In this document: positions 33,990-41,179 of the stretch, piece after piece
Numbering within the stretch: position 1 is the first letter of the stretch
Layout: each line of letters begins with the position of its first letter
NCBI RefSeq assembly: GCF_048548695.1
Contig: NZ_JBLYIF010000006.1
Direction: 5' to 3' (one strand)
DNA length: 64,000 bases
DNA from: Neptuniibacter sp048548695
GTDB taxonomy: Bacteria > Pseudomonadota > Gammaproteobacteria > Pseudomonadales > Balneatricaceae
Notes under the pieces: generated by a model
The model's input: the letters and a program-made list of their open reading frames with translations, nothing else
Databases searched by the model: none
What the model was told of the DNA's origin: nothing
Made by a program: the position numbers and the translations under genes

Positions 33990-34604
33990 TTACTGCATGA
34001 TCACTTTTTTACCGGTGATTGCGATTTCTACGCGACGGTTCGCACGCAGGCAGTCGATCAGGTCAGCACTGCGCTGGCCAGTACAGGACTTGGCAGGGGC
34101 AGTTTCACCCATGTAGCCAGTGCTGATTTTGTTGGCATCGACACCGCCAGCTACCAGGGCATCGGATACTCTAAGTACACGGCGCTCGGAGAGGGCATCG
34201 TTATATGCATTGGTACCGATGCGATCCGCATGGCCGACCAGGCGTACTGCATCCAGCTGTTTCAGGGAAGCGATATAAGAAGTGATGTCGCTTACGCTTT
34301 CAACGTCAGTGCTGTCGAAGTCAAAGTAAACAATGTGTTTTTCTTCAGCATCAACCATTACAGGCTTAGGTACGTGAGGAGCTGGTGCAGGCTCAACAGC
34401 TGCGACAGGTGCTACATACCCTTCACAGCCTTCTACGGCATTTTCGGGCTTCCAAAAACCGTGACGCCAGCAGCCACCGGTGCCGGTTTTCCAGATGGTC
34501 TTGCCTTGAACGTCCCAGTAACCTTCGTTTTCTGGGTGTGCTTGTGCACCAGTGGCAAGGCCCATCGCCATTACCAGGCCGGTAGCAAGTGCGAGTTTTT
34601 TCAT
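33990..34604 (-). CDS. OmpA-family outer membrane / peptidoglycan-associated protein
   Basis: A 204-residue exported protein: signal peptide (MKKLALATGLVMAMGLATGAQA), a short Trp/Gly-rich part with two cysteines (TGGCWRHGFW, EGCEGY), a Pro/Ala linker, and a C-terminal OmpA domain from about residue 85. The OmpA domain shows VYFDFDSTDV, VGHADRIGTNAYNDALSERR and LRANRRVEIAI. The full eight-strand OmpA barrel is absent, so it is better seen as a peptidoglycan-anchoring protein. TAAGGA precedes the ATG. The A-rich spacer and own terminator suggest high expression as a single gene. Confidence 0.9.
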   Translation of the reverse strand: MKKLALATGLVMAMGLATGAQAHPENEGYWDVQGKTIWKTGTGGCWRHGFWKPENAVEGCEGYVAPVAAVEPAPAPHVPKPVMVDAEEKHIVYFDFDSTDVESVSDITSYIASLKQLDAVRLVGHADRIGTNAYNDALSERRVLRVSDALVAGGVDANKISTGYMGETAPAKSCTGQRSADLIDCLRANRRVEIAITGKKVIMQ

Positions 34605-34820
34605 GATTGCTGTCCTTACGTATGTGATTCTTTAATTAGAATGATAATAAACTGTGTGGTTATTACAACATTTCCCCGGTACAACACCATTTTGAAAAAT
34701 GATAATTAGGGTTCTGGTCGTAAGCAGTCTGTTATTGCGACTGTTCAGTTTTCTAGGGATTTTTCCTTCCGTGATCCCGCGTCCCTATTGTAAACGGGAA
34801 CCATTATAGTTTCCGTAAAC

Positions 34821-35120
34821 CTAAGGTAGAACCTTTTTATAAGGTTTTACCATGACATTTTTATAAACACCCTGTTGCTGATATGGATCTTCGCTGGCCC
34901 ATTGTGTGGCTTCTTCCAGGCTGCTGAACTCTGCAATGACCAGGCTGCCGGTAAATCCGGCACTGCCCGGGTCTTCTGAATCGATTGCTGGATGGGGCCC
35001 AGCTATCAGTAACCGGCCTGCCTGTTTCAATGCTTCCAGTCTTGCCAGGTGCGCAGGGCGGGCTGCCAGACGTTGTTCCAAGCTGTTATCAATATCTTCA
35101 GCAATGATGGCATAATACAC
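34821..35120 (-). CDS. yciI: YciI-like protein
   Basis: A 99-residue YciI-family protein (ferredoxin-like fold, muconolactone isomerase-related). MYYAIIAEDIDNSLEQRLAA, RPAHLARLEAL, LLIAGPHP and EWASEDPY-like (QWASEDPYQQQGVY) are family marks; the His in RPAHLARL and Asp in SEDPY are the proposed active-site pair. Biochemical role not established. It lies 9 bp after yciB, as in many gammaproteobacteria, which supports both names. Confidence 0.92.
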   Translation of the reverse strand: MYYAIIAEDIDNSLEQRLAARPAHLARLEALKQAGRLLIAGPHPAIDSEDPGSAGFTGSLVIAEFSSLEEATQWASEDPYQQQGVYKNVMVKPYKKVLP

Positions 35121-35129
35121 GGTAGGTGC

Positions 35130-35675
35130 TCACTCTTTTGGTTCTGTATTTTGAATATGGCGTGATAGGTAGAAACCCTGGCCTAAAATGAACAGCACGG
35201 TTAAACCCAACATGCCGAATAATTTGAAATCCACCCAGATATCTTCGCTGAAGCTATAGGCAACAAAAAGGTTGATAATGCCCATCGCGATGAAAAAAAT
35301 GATCCAAGCAATATTCAGGTGATTCCATACCTGAGCTGGTAAGCTGATGCTGCTCCCCATCAGGCGTTCGACAATGGTTTTCTGGCCAATAAAGTGGCTG
35401 CCAAGAAAGGCAATCGCAAACAGCCAGTTAACAACAGTAGGCTTCCACTGAATAAAGGTTTTATCCTGCAGCAAAATAGTGGCTCCGCCCAGTAGGACGA
35501 CCAGCCCCAATGTCACCAGTTGCATGGTTTCGATACGGTGGGTCCGGTACCAGGTGTAGAGCATTTGTAGCAAGGTGGCAGGAATTAAAACTGCGGTTGC
35601 CATGATAATATCGCCAGTGACTTTGTAAATGACGAAAAAAATAACCACAGGTAAAAAATCGAGCAATAACTTCAT
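35130..35675 (-). CDS. yciB: Inner membrane septation/intermembrane protein YciB
   Basis: A 181-residue membrane protein with about five to six transmembrane segments, starting MKLLLDFLPVVIFFVIYK. Family marks are TATAVLIPATLLQ-like (MATAVLIPATLLQML), FIQWKPTVVNWLFAIAFLGS and NLNIAWIIFF-like (HLNIAWIIFFIAMGIINLFVAY). YciB (also IspZ) takes part in cell envelope integrity and septation. The ATG at 35675 has AAGGG at 6 nt and gives the family N-terminus; the longer frame adds 40 unrelated residues. Confidence 0.94.
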   Translation of the reverse strand: MKLLLDFLPVVIFFVIYKVTGDIIMATAVLIPATLLQMLYTWYRTHRIETMQLVTLGLVVLLGGATILLQDKTFIQWKPTVVNWLFAIAFLGSHFIGQKTIVERLMGSSISLPAQVWNHLNIAWIIFFIAMGIINLFVAYSFSEDIWVDFKLFGMLGLTVLFILGQGFYLSRHIQNTEPKE

Positions 35676-35823
35676 GACAACCCTTTTAGTTGGGGCAAAC
35701 AGGCGGCGGTTTGATGGCCTGTGCCGAATGTAATGTCGCCTAGTATAAAGTTGGTATGCTCGTATAAACAGTCCATGCTGCCATGAAGATGGCATATCTT
35801 TCCTTAATATAAACGGAATTACG

Positions 35824-36663
35824 ATGTCCCGACCTCTGCCACGCTATGATTTGCATTGTCATTCTTCAGCCTCTGATGGCACTTTGCTACCAGAGGAGCT
35901 GCTTGAGCGAGCGGTAGAAAAAGAGATTGATGTTCTGGCGTTAACTGATCACGACACGGTAGCCGGGGTGTTGTCTTTGCAGCGCAGTGGTTTATCGAAG
36001 CAGTTAAAACTGATAAGCGGAGTTGAGTTAACCTGCCAGTGGGAGGGACGGGTGGTTCATCTGTTGGGGCTGGGTATCGATCCTGAATCCGTCTCGTTGC
36101 AAGAGTACCTGACAGGGGTGCGTCAGCTCAGAGTTGAGCGCGGCCAAAAAATTACTCAGCGTTTGCGGAAATTGCAATTGCCAGATCTGCATGATCAGGC
36201 GCGTGATATTGCTGGATCGGATGTATTGGGTCGGCCGCATATTGCAAAAGCCATGGTCGCCAGTGGAGTTGTTGGGTCAGAGCAGGAAGCATTTAAGCGT
36301 TATTTAGGTGCGGGGAAATCCGGCGATGTAAAAGCAGTATGGCCAGAGTTGGAGACTACAGTTGCCGTGGTGACTGAGGCGAAAGGTTTTGCCTTGGTGG
36401 CACATCCCACCAAATACAAAATGACGTTCAGTAAACTTCGCCGTCTTTTACATGATTTTGTCATCGCTGGCGGACATGGCATTGAAGTGGCGTATCCGGG
36501 TGTTACATCTGAACAGCAAAAGCACCTGCTTCGCATTGCTGAACAGTATGATTTAATGGTGTCTGGTGGCAGTGATTTTCATTCACCTAGTTATACTTGG
36601 ACCGAGTTGGGGAGATTTCCTCAGTTAATGAATACTGATAACCATGTTTTGTGTCACCTGTAA
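35824..36663 (+). CDS. PHP-domain 5'-3' exoribonuclease / phosphoesterase (TrpH/YciV/RNase AM type)
   Basis: A 279-residue PHP-domain protein. Metal ligands are visible in YDLHCHSSASDGTL (HxH), LALTDHDTVAGV, GVELTCQWEGRVVHLLG, GRPHIAKAM and SGGSDFHSP. E. coli RNase AM (YciV/TrpH) of this family removes nucleotides from 5' ends of small RNAs and pAp. It is divergent from yciB and followed by yciO, the same neighbourhood as in E. coli. I leave the symbol blank because names differ (rnm, trpH, yciV). Confidence 0.88.
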   Translation: MSRPLPRYDLHCHSSASDGTLLPEELLERAVEKEIDVLALTDHDTVAGVLSLQRSGLSKQLKLISGVELTCQWEGRVVHLLGLGIDPESVSLQEYLTGVRQLRVERGQKITQRLRKLQLPDLHDQARDIAGSDVLGRPHIAKAMVASGVVGSEQEAFKRYLGAGKSGDVKAVWPELETTVAVVTEAKGFALVAHPTKYKMTFSKLRRLLHDFVIAGGHGIEVAYPGVTSEQQKHLLRIAEQYDLMVSGGSDFHSPSYTWTELGRFPQLMNTDNHVLCHL

Positions 36664-36711
36664 GCGAAATTTAATTTTTAATATTAGGGTTTTTGTAAGG
36701 AATATTTAGCG

Positions 36712-37332
36712 TTGAGTCAGTTTTTTCAGATCCATCCGGAAAATCCACAAGCACGTTTAATACATCAGGCGGTAGAAATTATCCGCAAGGGTGGTGTGGT
36801 TATTTATCCAACAGATTGTGCATATGCATTGGGCTGCCATCTGGGTGATAAAAATGCAATGGAGAAAATCAAACGTATTCGTCAGTTGAGTGATAAGCAT
36901 AACTTTACGCTTGTTTGTCGAGATTTAAGTGAAATAAGCACATACGCTAAGGTGGATAATACCAATTATCGTTTGCTGAAAGCTTATACCCCGGGTGCGT
37001 ATACATTTATTCTGAAAGCGACTTCAGAAGTGCCGCGTAGGTTGTTGCATCCCAAGCGCCGTTCCATTGGTATCCGCATTCCCAATAACCCCATTGTTCT
37101 TGCGCTCACAGCAGAGCTTGGTGAACCGATTATGAGTACATCATTAATTCTACCGGGGGAAGCGGAACCATTAACTGATCCGTATGAGATGCGGGAATTA
37201 TTACAGCATCAGGTTGATCTGGTTATTGATGGGGGGTATTGCGGCATGGAAGCAACTAGCGTAATTGACTTAACTGAGGATGTACCTGAAGTAATTCGCC
37301 AAGGTGCGGGTGAAACATCTTTATTTAATTAA
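36712..37332 (+). CDS. yciO: YciO-type Sua5/YrdC-domain protein (L-threonylcarbamoyladenylate synthase-like)
   Basis: A 206-residue YrdC-fold protein. Start is TTG with TAAGGA about 10 nt upstream, giving MSQFFQIHPENPQARLI, almost the E. coli YciO N-terminus. The KxR/SxN-type nucleotide pocket is seen in GGVVIYPTDCAYALGCHLG and KRIRQLSDKHNFTLVCRDLS, then SIGIRIPNN and PIMSTSL. YciO is a paralogue of the TsaC/Sua5 enzymes that make the threonylcarbamoyl group for t6A; whether it has that activity in vivo is unsettled. Interestingly, TrmO, which modifies t6A further, is also in this window. Confidence 0.9.
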   Translation: MSQFFQIHPENPQARLIHQAVEIIRKGGVVIYPTDCAYALGCHLGDKNAMEKIKRIRQLSDKHNFTLVCRDLSEISTYAKVDNTNYRLLKAYTPGAYTFILKATSEVPRRLLHPKRRSIGIRIPNNPIVLALTAELGEPIMSTSLILPGEAEPLTDPYEMRELLQHQVDLVIDGGYCGMEATSVIDLTEDVPEVIRQGAGETSLFN

Positions 37333-37349
37333 ACAGCAATAAATATTTT

Positions 37350-37378
37350 TTGAAACTTGATATACTTTTGGCTATATA
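37350..37378 (+). promoter_or_regulatory. Sigma70 promoter of the H-NS-like gene
   Basis: TTGAAA (37350-37355), a 17-nt spacer and TATATA (37373-37378) in an AT-rich gap. Initiation near 37385 rules out the earlier ATG at 37383 and supports translation from 37422. Confidence 0.7.
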
Positions 37379-37421
37379 GATAATGACTCTCTCGAACGTT
37401 AATAAATATAGTGAAATTACC

Positions 37422-37814
37422 ATGTCAGAATTTTCAAAAGTGATCACTCGTAAAAACTCTTTGCGTAAACAGTGTCATGAACTCTCTGTCAGCGAATTAG
37501 AAAAAGTTATATCTGATCTGACGGAAATTTTAGAAGAACGGCGCGCTGATGAGGAAGCACGTCTGGCGGAAGAACAGGAAAAACTGGCTAAAATAGAATC
37601 CATTCGTAAAACCATGCAGGAAGCTGGTGTCGATATTAGTGATTTGCTTGATCTGGTAGGTGATGCAAAACCAGTTAAGAAGAAGGTTCAGGCGAAATAT
37701 CGCGTTACTGATGATGCTGGTGAAGTGCATGAATGGTCCGGCCGGGGCCGTACACCGAAAGCGTTTAATGATTACTTTGCAAAAGGATTTACTAAAGAAG
37801 ATTGCCTGATTTAA
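37422..37814 (+). CDS. H-NS family nucleoid-associated protein
   Basis: A 130-residue H-NS-like protein. The N-terminal part is helical coiled coil (LSVSELEKVISDLTEILEERR) for oligomerisation, then a linker (KPVKKKVQAKYR). The C-terminal DNA-binding domain has HEWSGRGRTPKAFNDYFAKG, the H-NS hook with the RGRTP AT-groove motif. Proteins like this silence AT-rich DNA. It is monocistronic with its own promoter and terminator. The more distant start at 37383 lies at the transcription start and was rejected. Confidence 0.9.
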   Translation: MSEFSKVITRKNSLRKQCHELSVSELEKVISDLTEILEERRADEEARLAEEQEKLAKIESIRKTMQEAGVDISDLLDLVGDAKPVKKKVQAKYRVTDDAGEVHEWSGRGRTPKAFNDYFAKGFTKEDCLI

Positions 37815-37835
37815 AATCGGCGCTTCAGATTTATG

Positions 37836-37868
37836 AGCCCTTTCGGCAATGCTCGAGAGGGCTTTTTT
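37836..37868 (+). terminator. Intrinsic terminator after the H-NS-like gene
   Basis: AGCCCTTTCG and CTCGAGAGGGCT pair with a small bulge, followed by six T. Confidence 0.75.
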
Positions 37869-37912
37869 GTTTCTTGTAGATTAAAAATGCGTAATAGCAT
37901 CAGGTGCGTCAA

Positions 37913-38788
37913 ATGACAGACGAAAAGCTACATAAAGTTTTGGCGCGCTCCGGATTAGGCTCACGTCGTGAGATGGAGCGTTGGATAGAAGCAGGCCGAG
38001 TAAAATTGAACGGCCAGTATGCCACGTTGGGTGATCGAGCTGGCCCGCAGGATAAAGTACAGGTTGATGGTCATGCTGTTAATTTAATGTTTGATACAGA
38101 TACCCCGCGTAGGGTGCTTATCTATAACAAGCCTCTGGGTGAAATCTGTACGCGTCATGACCCGGAGGGGCGACCTACGGTTTTTGAGAAGCTGCCGCGC
38201 CTGGAAAGCGGGCGTTGGATTGCGGTTGGCCGGTTGGATATCAATACCACTGGACTGTTGTTGTTCACGACCGATGGTGAACTGGCCAATGCGCTGATGC
38301 ACCCTTCAGCACAGATTGACCGCGAGTATGCGGTAAGAGTGCTTGGTCGGGTAAGTGATGAAACGCTTCAGCACCTGAAGGATGGTGTGTTGCTTGATGA
38401 TGGTATGGCGCGTTTCTCGGATGTTCGGTTCTTCGACGGAGAGGGTGCCAACCGCTGGTATCATTGTGTGGTGATGGAAGGCCGTAACCGTGAAGTGCGT
38501 CGTTTGTGGGAGTCTCAAGGTGTTCAGGTCAGCCGCCTTAAACGGGTACGCTATGGGCCGGTTTTCATGCCCAGTGAAGCTAAGGTTGGCCAATGGAAAG
38601 AGATGCCAGGTAAAGAGGTGAACGCCCTTGCGGCAATGGTCAATCTGCCGGAAAGAGAGGTTTATCAACCTACGCCAGAACAGCGTGACCAGCAGGTGCG
38701 TCAATCGAAAAAACAGGGTTCCCGGCAAAAAGTTGAGCCGACCAGTCGGCGACGCCGTCCAGAGGGAAACAAAAAAAAGCAGCGTTAA
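37913..38788 (+). CDS. rluB: 23S rRNA pseudouridine(2605) synthase
   Basis: A 291-residue RsuA-family pseudouridine synthase. N-terminal S4 domain (KLHKVLARSGLGSRREMERWI), then the catalytic segment VGRLDINTTGLLLFTTDGELAN with the conserved Asp, followed by GRNREVRRLWESQGVQVSRLKR. The tail is very basic (RRRRPEGNKKKQR). RluB isomerises U2605 in 23S rRNA. The ATG at 37913 has AGGTG at 6 nt; a GTG at 37904 is in frame but lies inside that SD. The stop codon lies in the loop of the terminator. Confidence 0.93.
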   Translation: MTDEKLHKVLARSGLGSRREMERWIEAGRVKLNGQYATLGDRAGPQDKVQVDGHAVNLMFDTDTPRRVLIYNKPLGEICTRHDPEGRPTVFEKLPRLESGRWIAVGRLDINTTGLLLFTTDGELANALMHPSAQIDREYAVRVLGRVSDETLQHLKDGVLLDDGMARFSDVRFFDGEGANRWYHCVVMEGRNREVRRLWESQGVQVSRLKRVRYGPVFMPSEAKVGQWKEMPGKEVNALAAMVNLPEREVYQPTPEQRDQQVRQSKKQGSRQKVEPTSRRRRPEGNKKKQR

Positions 38789-38800
38789 GCTGCTTTTTTT
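38771..38800 (+). terminator. Terminator overlapping the rluB stop codon
   Basis: AAAAAAGCAGC, loop GTTAA and GCTGCTTTTTTT. The rluB TAA (38786-38788) lies in the loop, so the 5' arm encodes the last Lys/Gln/Arg residues. Confidence 0.85.
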
Positions 38801-38812
38801 ATAGCGGTGTGG

Positions 38813-39553
38813 TTATTGGGCGTTCAGTGACTGGCCATTAGTTGTCAGGCTATCGTTGCCCATCAGGTACAGGTAGAGTGGCATGATTTCTTCCGCTGCC
38901 GGATTGTCTGCGGGGTTTTCCGCTGGGTACGCGGTGGTACGCATTTGGGTGCGGGTTGCTCCAGGATTTATACAGTTACAGCGGATGTTGCTGATGTTTT
39001 CCAGCTCGTCAGCCAATACCTGCATCATGCCTTCAGTGGCAAATTTTGAAACGCTGTAAGCTCCCCAGAATGCCCGGCCTTGGCGGCCTACGCCGGATGA
39101 CGTGAAAATAATAGAGGCGTTTTCAGCTTTTTCCAGCAGGGGCATGAGTGCCTGAGTCAGCATGAACGGGGCCGTGACATTGACCTGCATCACTTGCTGC
39201 CAGATAACGGGGTCATATGAAGAGAGAGGGGTGCGCACTCCTAGAATGCCGGCGTTATGCAGAATACCGTCCAGTCGACCAAACTCCTGATTCAAAGTCG
39301 AGGCTAGCTCGTCAAAGTCGTGTTCGGGCGCGCTATCCAGGTTAAGCGGTACCAGCGCCGGCTGGGGGTAGCCTGCTGCTTCGATCTCGTCATACACCGC
39401 TTCCAGTTTATCCAGCGTCCGGCCCAGTAAAATGACAGTAGCGCCATGGGCTGCATAGCTGATGGCCGCAGTGCGGCCGATGCCACTGCCGGCGCCGGTA
39501 ACCAGAATAACTTTGTCCTGCAGCAAATTGGCCGGAGCCTGATAATCAAACAT
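38813..39553 (-). CDS. yciK: YciK-type short-chain dehydrogenase/reductase
   Basis: A 246-residue SDR. The cofactor loop is ILVTGAGSGIGRTAAISYA (here VILVTGAGSGIGRTAA), the NAG motif is LHNAGILG, and the catalytic Ser/Tyr/Lys appear in FTSSGVGRQG and WGAYSVSKFA. NADP-dependent oxidoreductase of unknown natural substrate. It follows mupP by 18 bp; the ubiG-mupP-yciK order is the same as in Pseudomonas. Confidence 0.92.
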   Translation of the reverse strand: MFDYQAPANLLQDKVILVTGAGSGIGRTAAISYAAHGATVILLGRTLDKLEAVYDEIEAAGYPQPALVPLNLDSAPEHDFDELASTLNQEFGRLDGILHNAGILGVRTPLSSYDPVIWQQVMQVNVTAPFMLTQALMPLLEKAENASIIFTSSGVGRQGRAFWGAYSVSKFATEGMMQVLADELENISNIRCNCINPGATRTQMRTTAYPAENPADNPAAEEIMPLYLYLMGNDSLTTNGQSLNAQ

Positions 39554-39571
39554 ATTCGGTACAATCCTGTA

Positions 39572-40258
39572 TCAAGTCTGCGGAGTATCCCTATACAGGG
39601 ATTCTAGCAGGGGTAACAAGTTAGCGGAGGAATTGATCAGATAATCTGCCTGCCAGGTTTTAGGATCTTCGTTCGCGTTTAGATAGCCATAACCGGCTGC
39701 AATGGTCAGCATGTTGGCGCGTTTGCCTGCTTCAATGTCCCGGATATGGTCACCTACATAGATGCATGCTCTGGGTTCTCTATCGATCTCCTGGCACGCT
39801 TTGAACAGTGCTTCAGGGTGTGGTTTACGATGGGTAACATGGTCCGGGCAAATCACGGTGCTAGCGGTTTTATCAAGGCCGAGGCTATGCAGTAATGGGC
39901 GGGTATATATCTCTGGTTTGTTGGTGACGATGCCCCAGGGAATTGCCTGTTCCTGCAGCCAGTTAAGGCATGGAGCGATGCCCTCAAACAGCTTGCTGTC
40001 CTGGTTCAGATTGTCTAAATACAAGGTCAGCATGCGTTGGTGTAGTTTATCGAATTTCTGATCGTCTTCGGCAAGATTAAATGCCGCCGCGACCATGGCG
40101 CGGGCACCATTAGAGACATAGGTGCGCAGAAAGTCATAGCTTACAGGTGCCCGGTCCTCTTCCCGCAGAAGTAGGTTGATTACCCGGTGAAAGTCTGGTG
40201 CGGTATCAATCAGAGTGCCATCCAGGTCAAACAATACTGAGCTGTTTGACGGTGTCAT
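39572..40258 (-). CDS. mupP: N-acetylmuramic acid 6-phosphate phosphatase
   Basis: A 228-residue HAD hydrolase: motif I FDLDGTLIDTAPDF, motif II IVTNKP, motif III KPHPEALFKACQE and motif IV YVGDHIRDIEAG. It is close to phosphoglycolate phosphatase. The position between ubiG and yciK is that of MupP in pseudomonads, where it removes phosphate from MurNAc-6P during peptidoglycan recycling. The start overlaps the ubiG stop by 4 bp. Function rests on context as much as on sequence; Gph-type activity is the alternative. Confidence 0.82.
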   Translation of the reverse strand: MTPSNSSVLFDLDGTLIDTAPDFHRVINLLLREEDRAPVSYDFLRTYVSNGARAMVAAAFNLAEDDQKFDKLHQRMLTLYLDNLNQDSKLFEGIAPCLNWLQEQAIPWGIVTNKPEIYTRPLLHSLGLDKTASTVICPDHVTHRKPHPEALFKACQEIDREPRACIYVGDHIRDIEAGKRANMLTIAAGYGYLNANEDPKTWQADYLINSSANLLPLLESLYRDTPQT

Positions 40259-40974
40259 GGTGTGTCCGGTTTTTGGGTAGCCAGCAGGTAGTTAACGTCC
40301 ACATCGCCGGGGGTCAGGCGATAGCGCTTGCTGATTGGGTTGTAGGTCAGGCCGGTTATCTCCAGACTGTTCAGGCCGCTGTCCCTGGTCCAGTTGCCCA
40401 GTTCTGATGGGCGAATGAATTTGTTGAAATCATGTGTGCCATCTGGCACCAGTTGCAACAGCTTTTCTGCTGCCACAATGGCAAACAGATAGCTTTTTGG
40501 ATTGCGGTTCAGGGTAGAGAAAAACAGGTAACCCCCAGGACGGCACAGTGCGGCGCACGCCTGTACAACCGATGCCGGGTCAGGCACATGCTCGAGCATT
40601 TCCATGCAGGTCACTACGTCAAATGAACCGGGCTGTTCAGCGGCGAGCTGTTCTACAGGCACTTGTTTGTAGGTCACGTTAACGCCGGATTCGAGGCCGT
40701 GTAGTCGGGCGATCTTCAGCGGAGCCGCCCCCATGTCGATGCCTGTAACGTTTGCACCGCGTTGCGCCATGGATTCCGAAAGGATGCCGCCTCCACAGCC
40801 TACATCCAGCACCTGTTTGCCCGCCAGCTGGCTTATGCGATCAATAAAGTCCAGGCGTAACGGGTTGATGTCATGCAGCGGCTTGAATTCGCTGTTGCGA
40901 TCCCACCACTTGCTGGCCAGTTCTTCGAATTTGGCGATTTCCTGCGGGTCAATGTTGTGGTTGGTATCGGTCAT
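40255..40974 (-). CDS. ubiG: Ubiquinone biosynthesis O-methyltransferase
   Basis: A 239-residue SAM methyltransferase for both O-methylations in ubiquinone synthesis. KFEELASKWWDRNSEFKPLH near the N-terminus is characteristic; the SAM motif is VLDVGCGGGILSESMA, then CMEMLEHVPDP and FFSTLNRNPKS. Start at the ATG 40974, which matches the family; a longer version to 40992 is possible. First gene of ubiG-mupP-yciK; divergent from gyrA. Confidence 0.95.
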   Translation of the reverse strand: MTDTNHNIDPQEIAKFEELASKWWDRNSEFKPLHDINPLRLDFIDRISQLAGKQVLDVGCGGGILSESMAQRGANVTGIDMGAAPLKIARLHGLESGVNVTYKQVPVEQLAAEQPGSFDVVTCMEMLEHVPDPASVVQACAALCRPGGYLFFSTLNRNPKSYLFAIVAAEKLLQLVPDGTHDFNKFIRPSELGNWTRDSGLNSLEITGLTYNPISKRYRLTPGDVDVNYLLATQKPDTP

Positions 40975-41114
40975 GGCCTGGATTCTGAACAAAAAGTTTG
41001 ACGCATTTTAGCATCGGCATCATATCGGTGACAGCATGAGTCTTATCCCGTTTTATCAACATGGCTGTCATCTCCGCAACAGCTTAATTTAACAGGATTC
41101 CATAGTTTCAAATG

Positions 41115-41123
41115 TGGTATACT
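41115..41123 (+). promoter_or_regulatory. Extended -10 promoter of gyrA
   Basis: TGGTATACT is an extended -10 element (TGn plus TATACT). No good -35 is seen 17 nt upstream. gyrA promoters with weak -35 elements and supercoiling sensitivity are known elsewhere; that property is only inferred here. Confidence 0.6.
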
Positions 41124-41179
41124 CCTGCGGTTAAAAATGACGCGGAATGTCTCCGTAGAACTACAAGCAAGGAATCGGA

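Noticed and set aside
33954..34709. 251-residue plus frame opposite the OmpA-like gene
   Set aside because: Antisense shadow; the minus-strand gene has a signal peptide, OmpA domain, SD and terminator.
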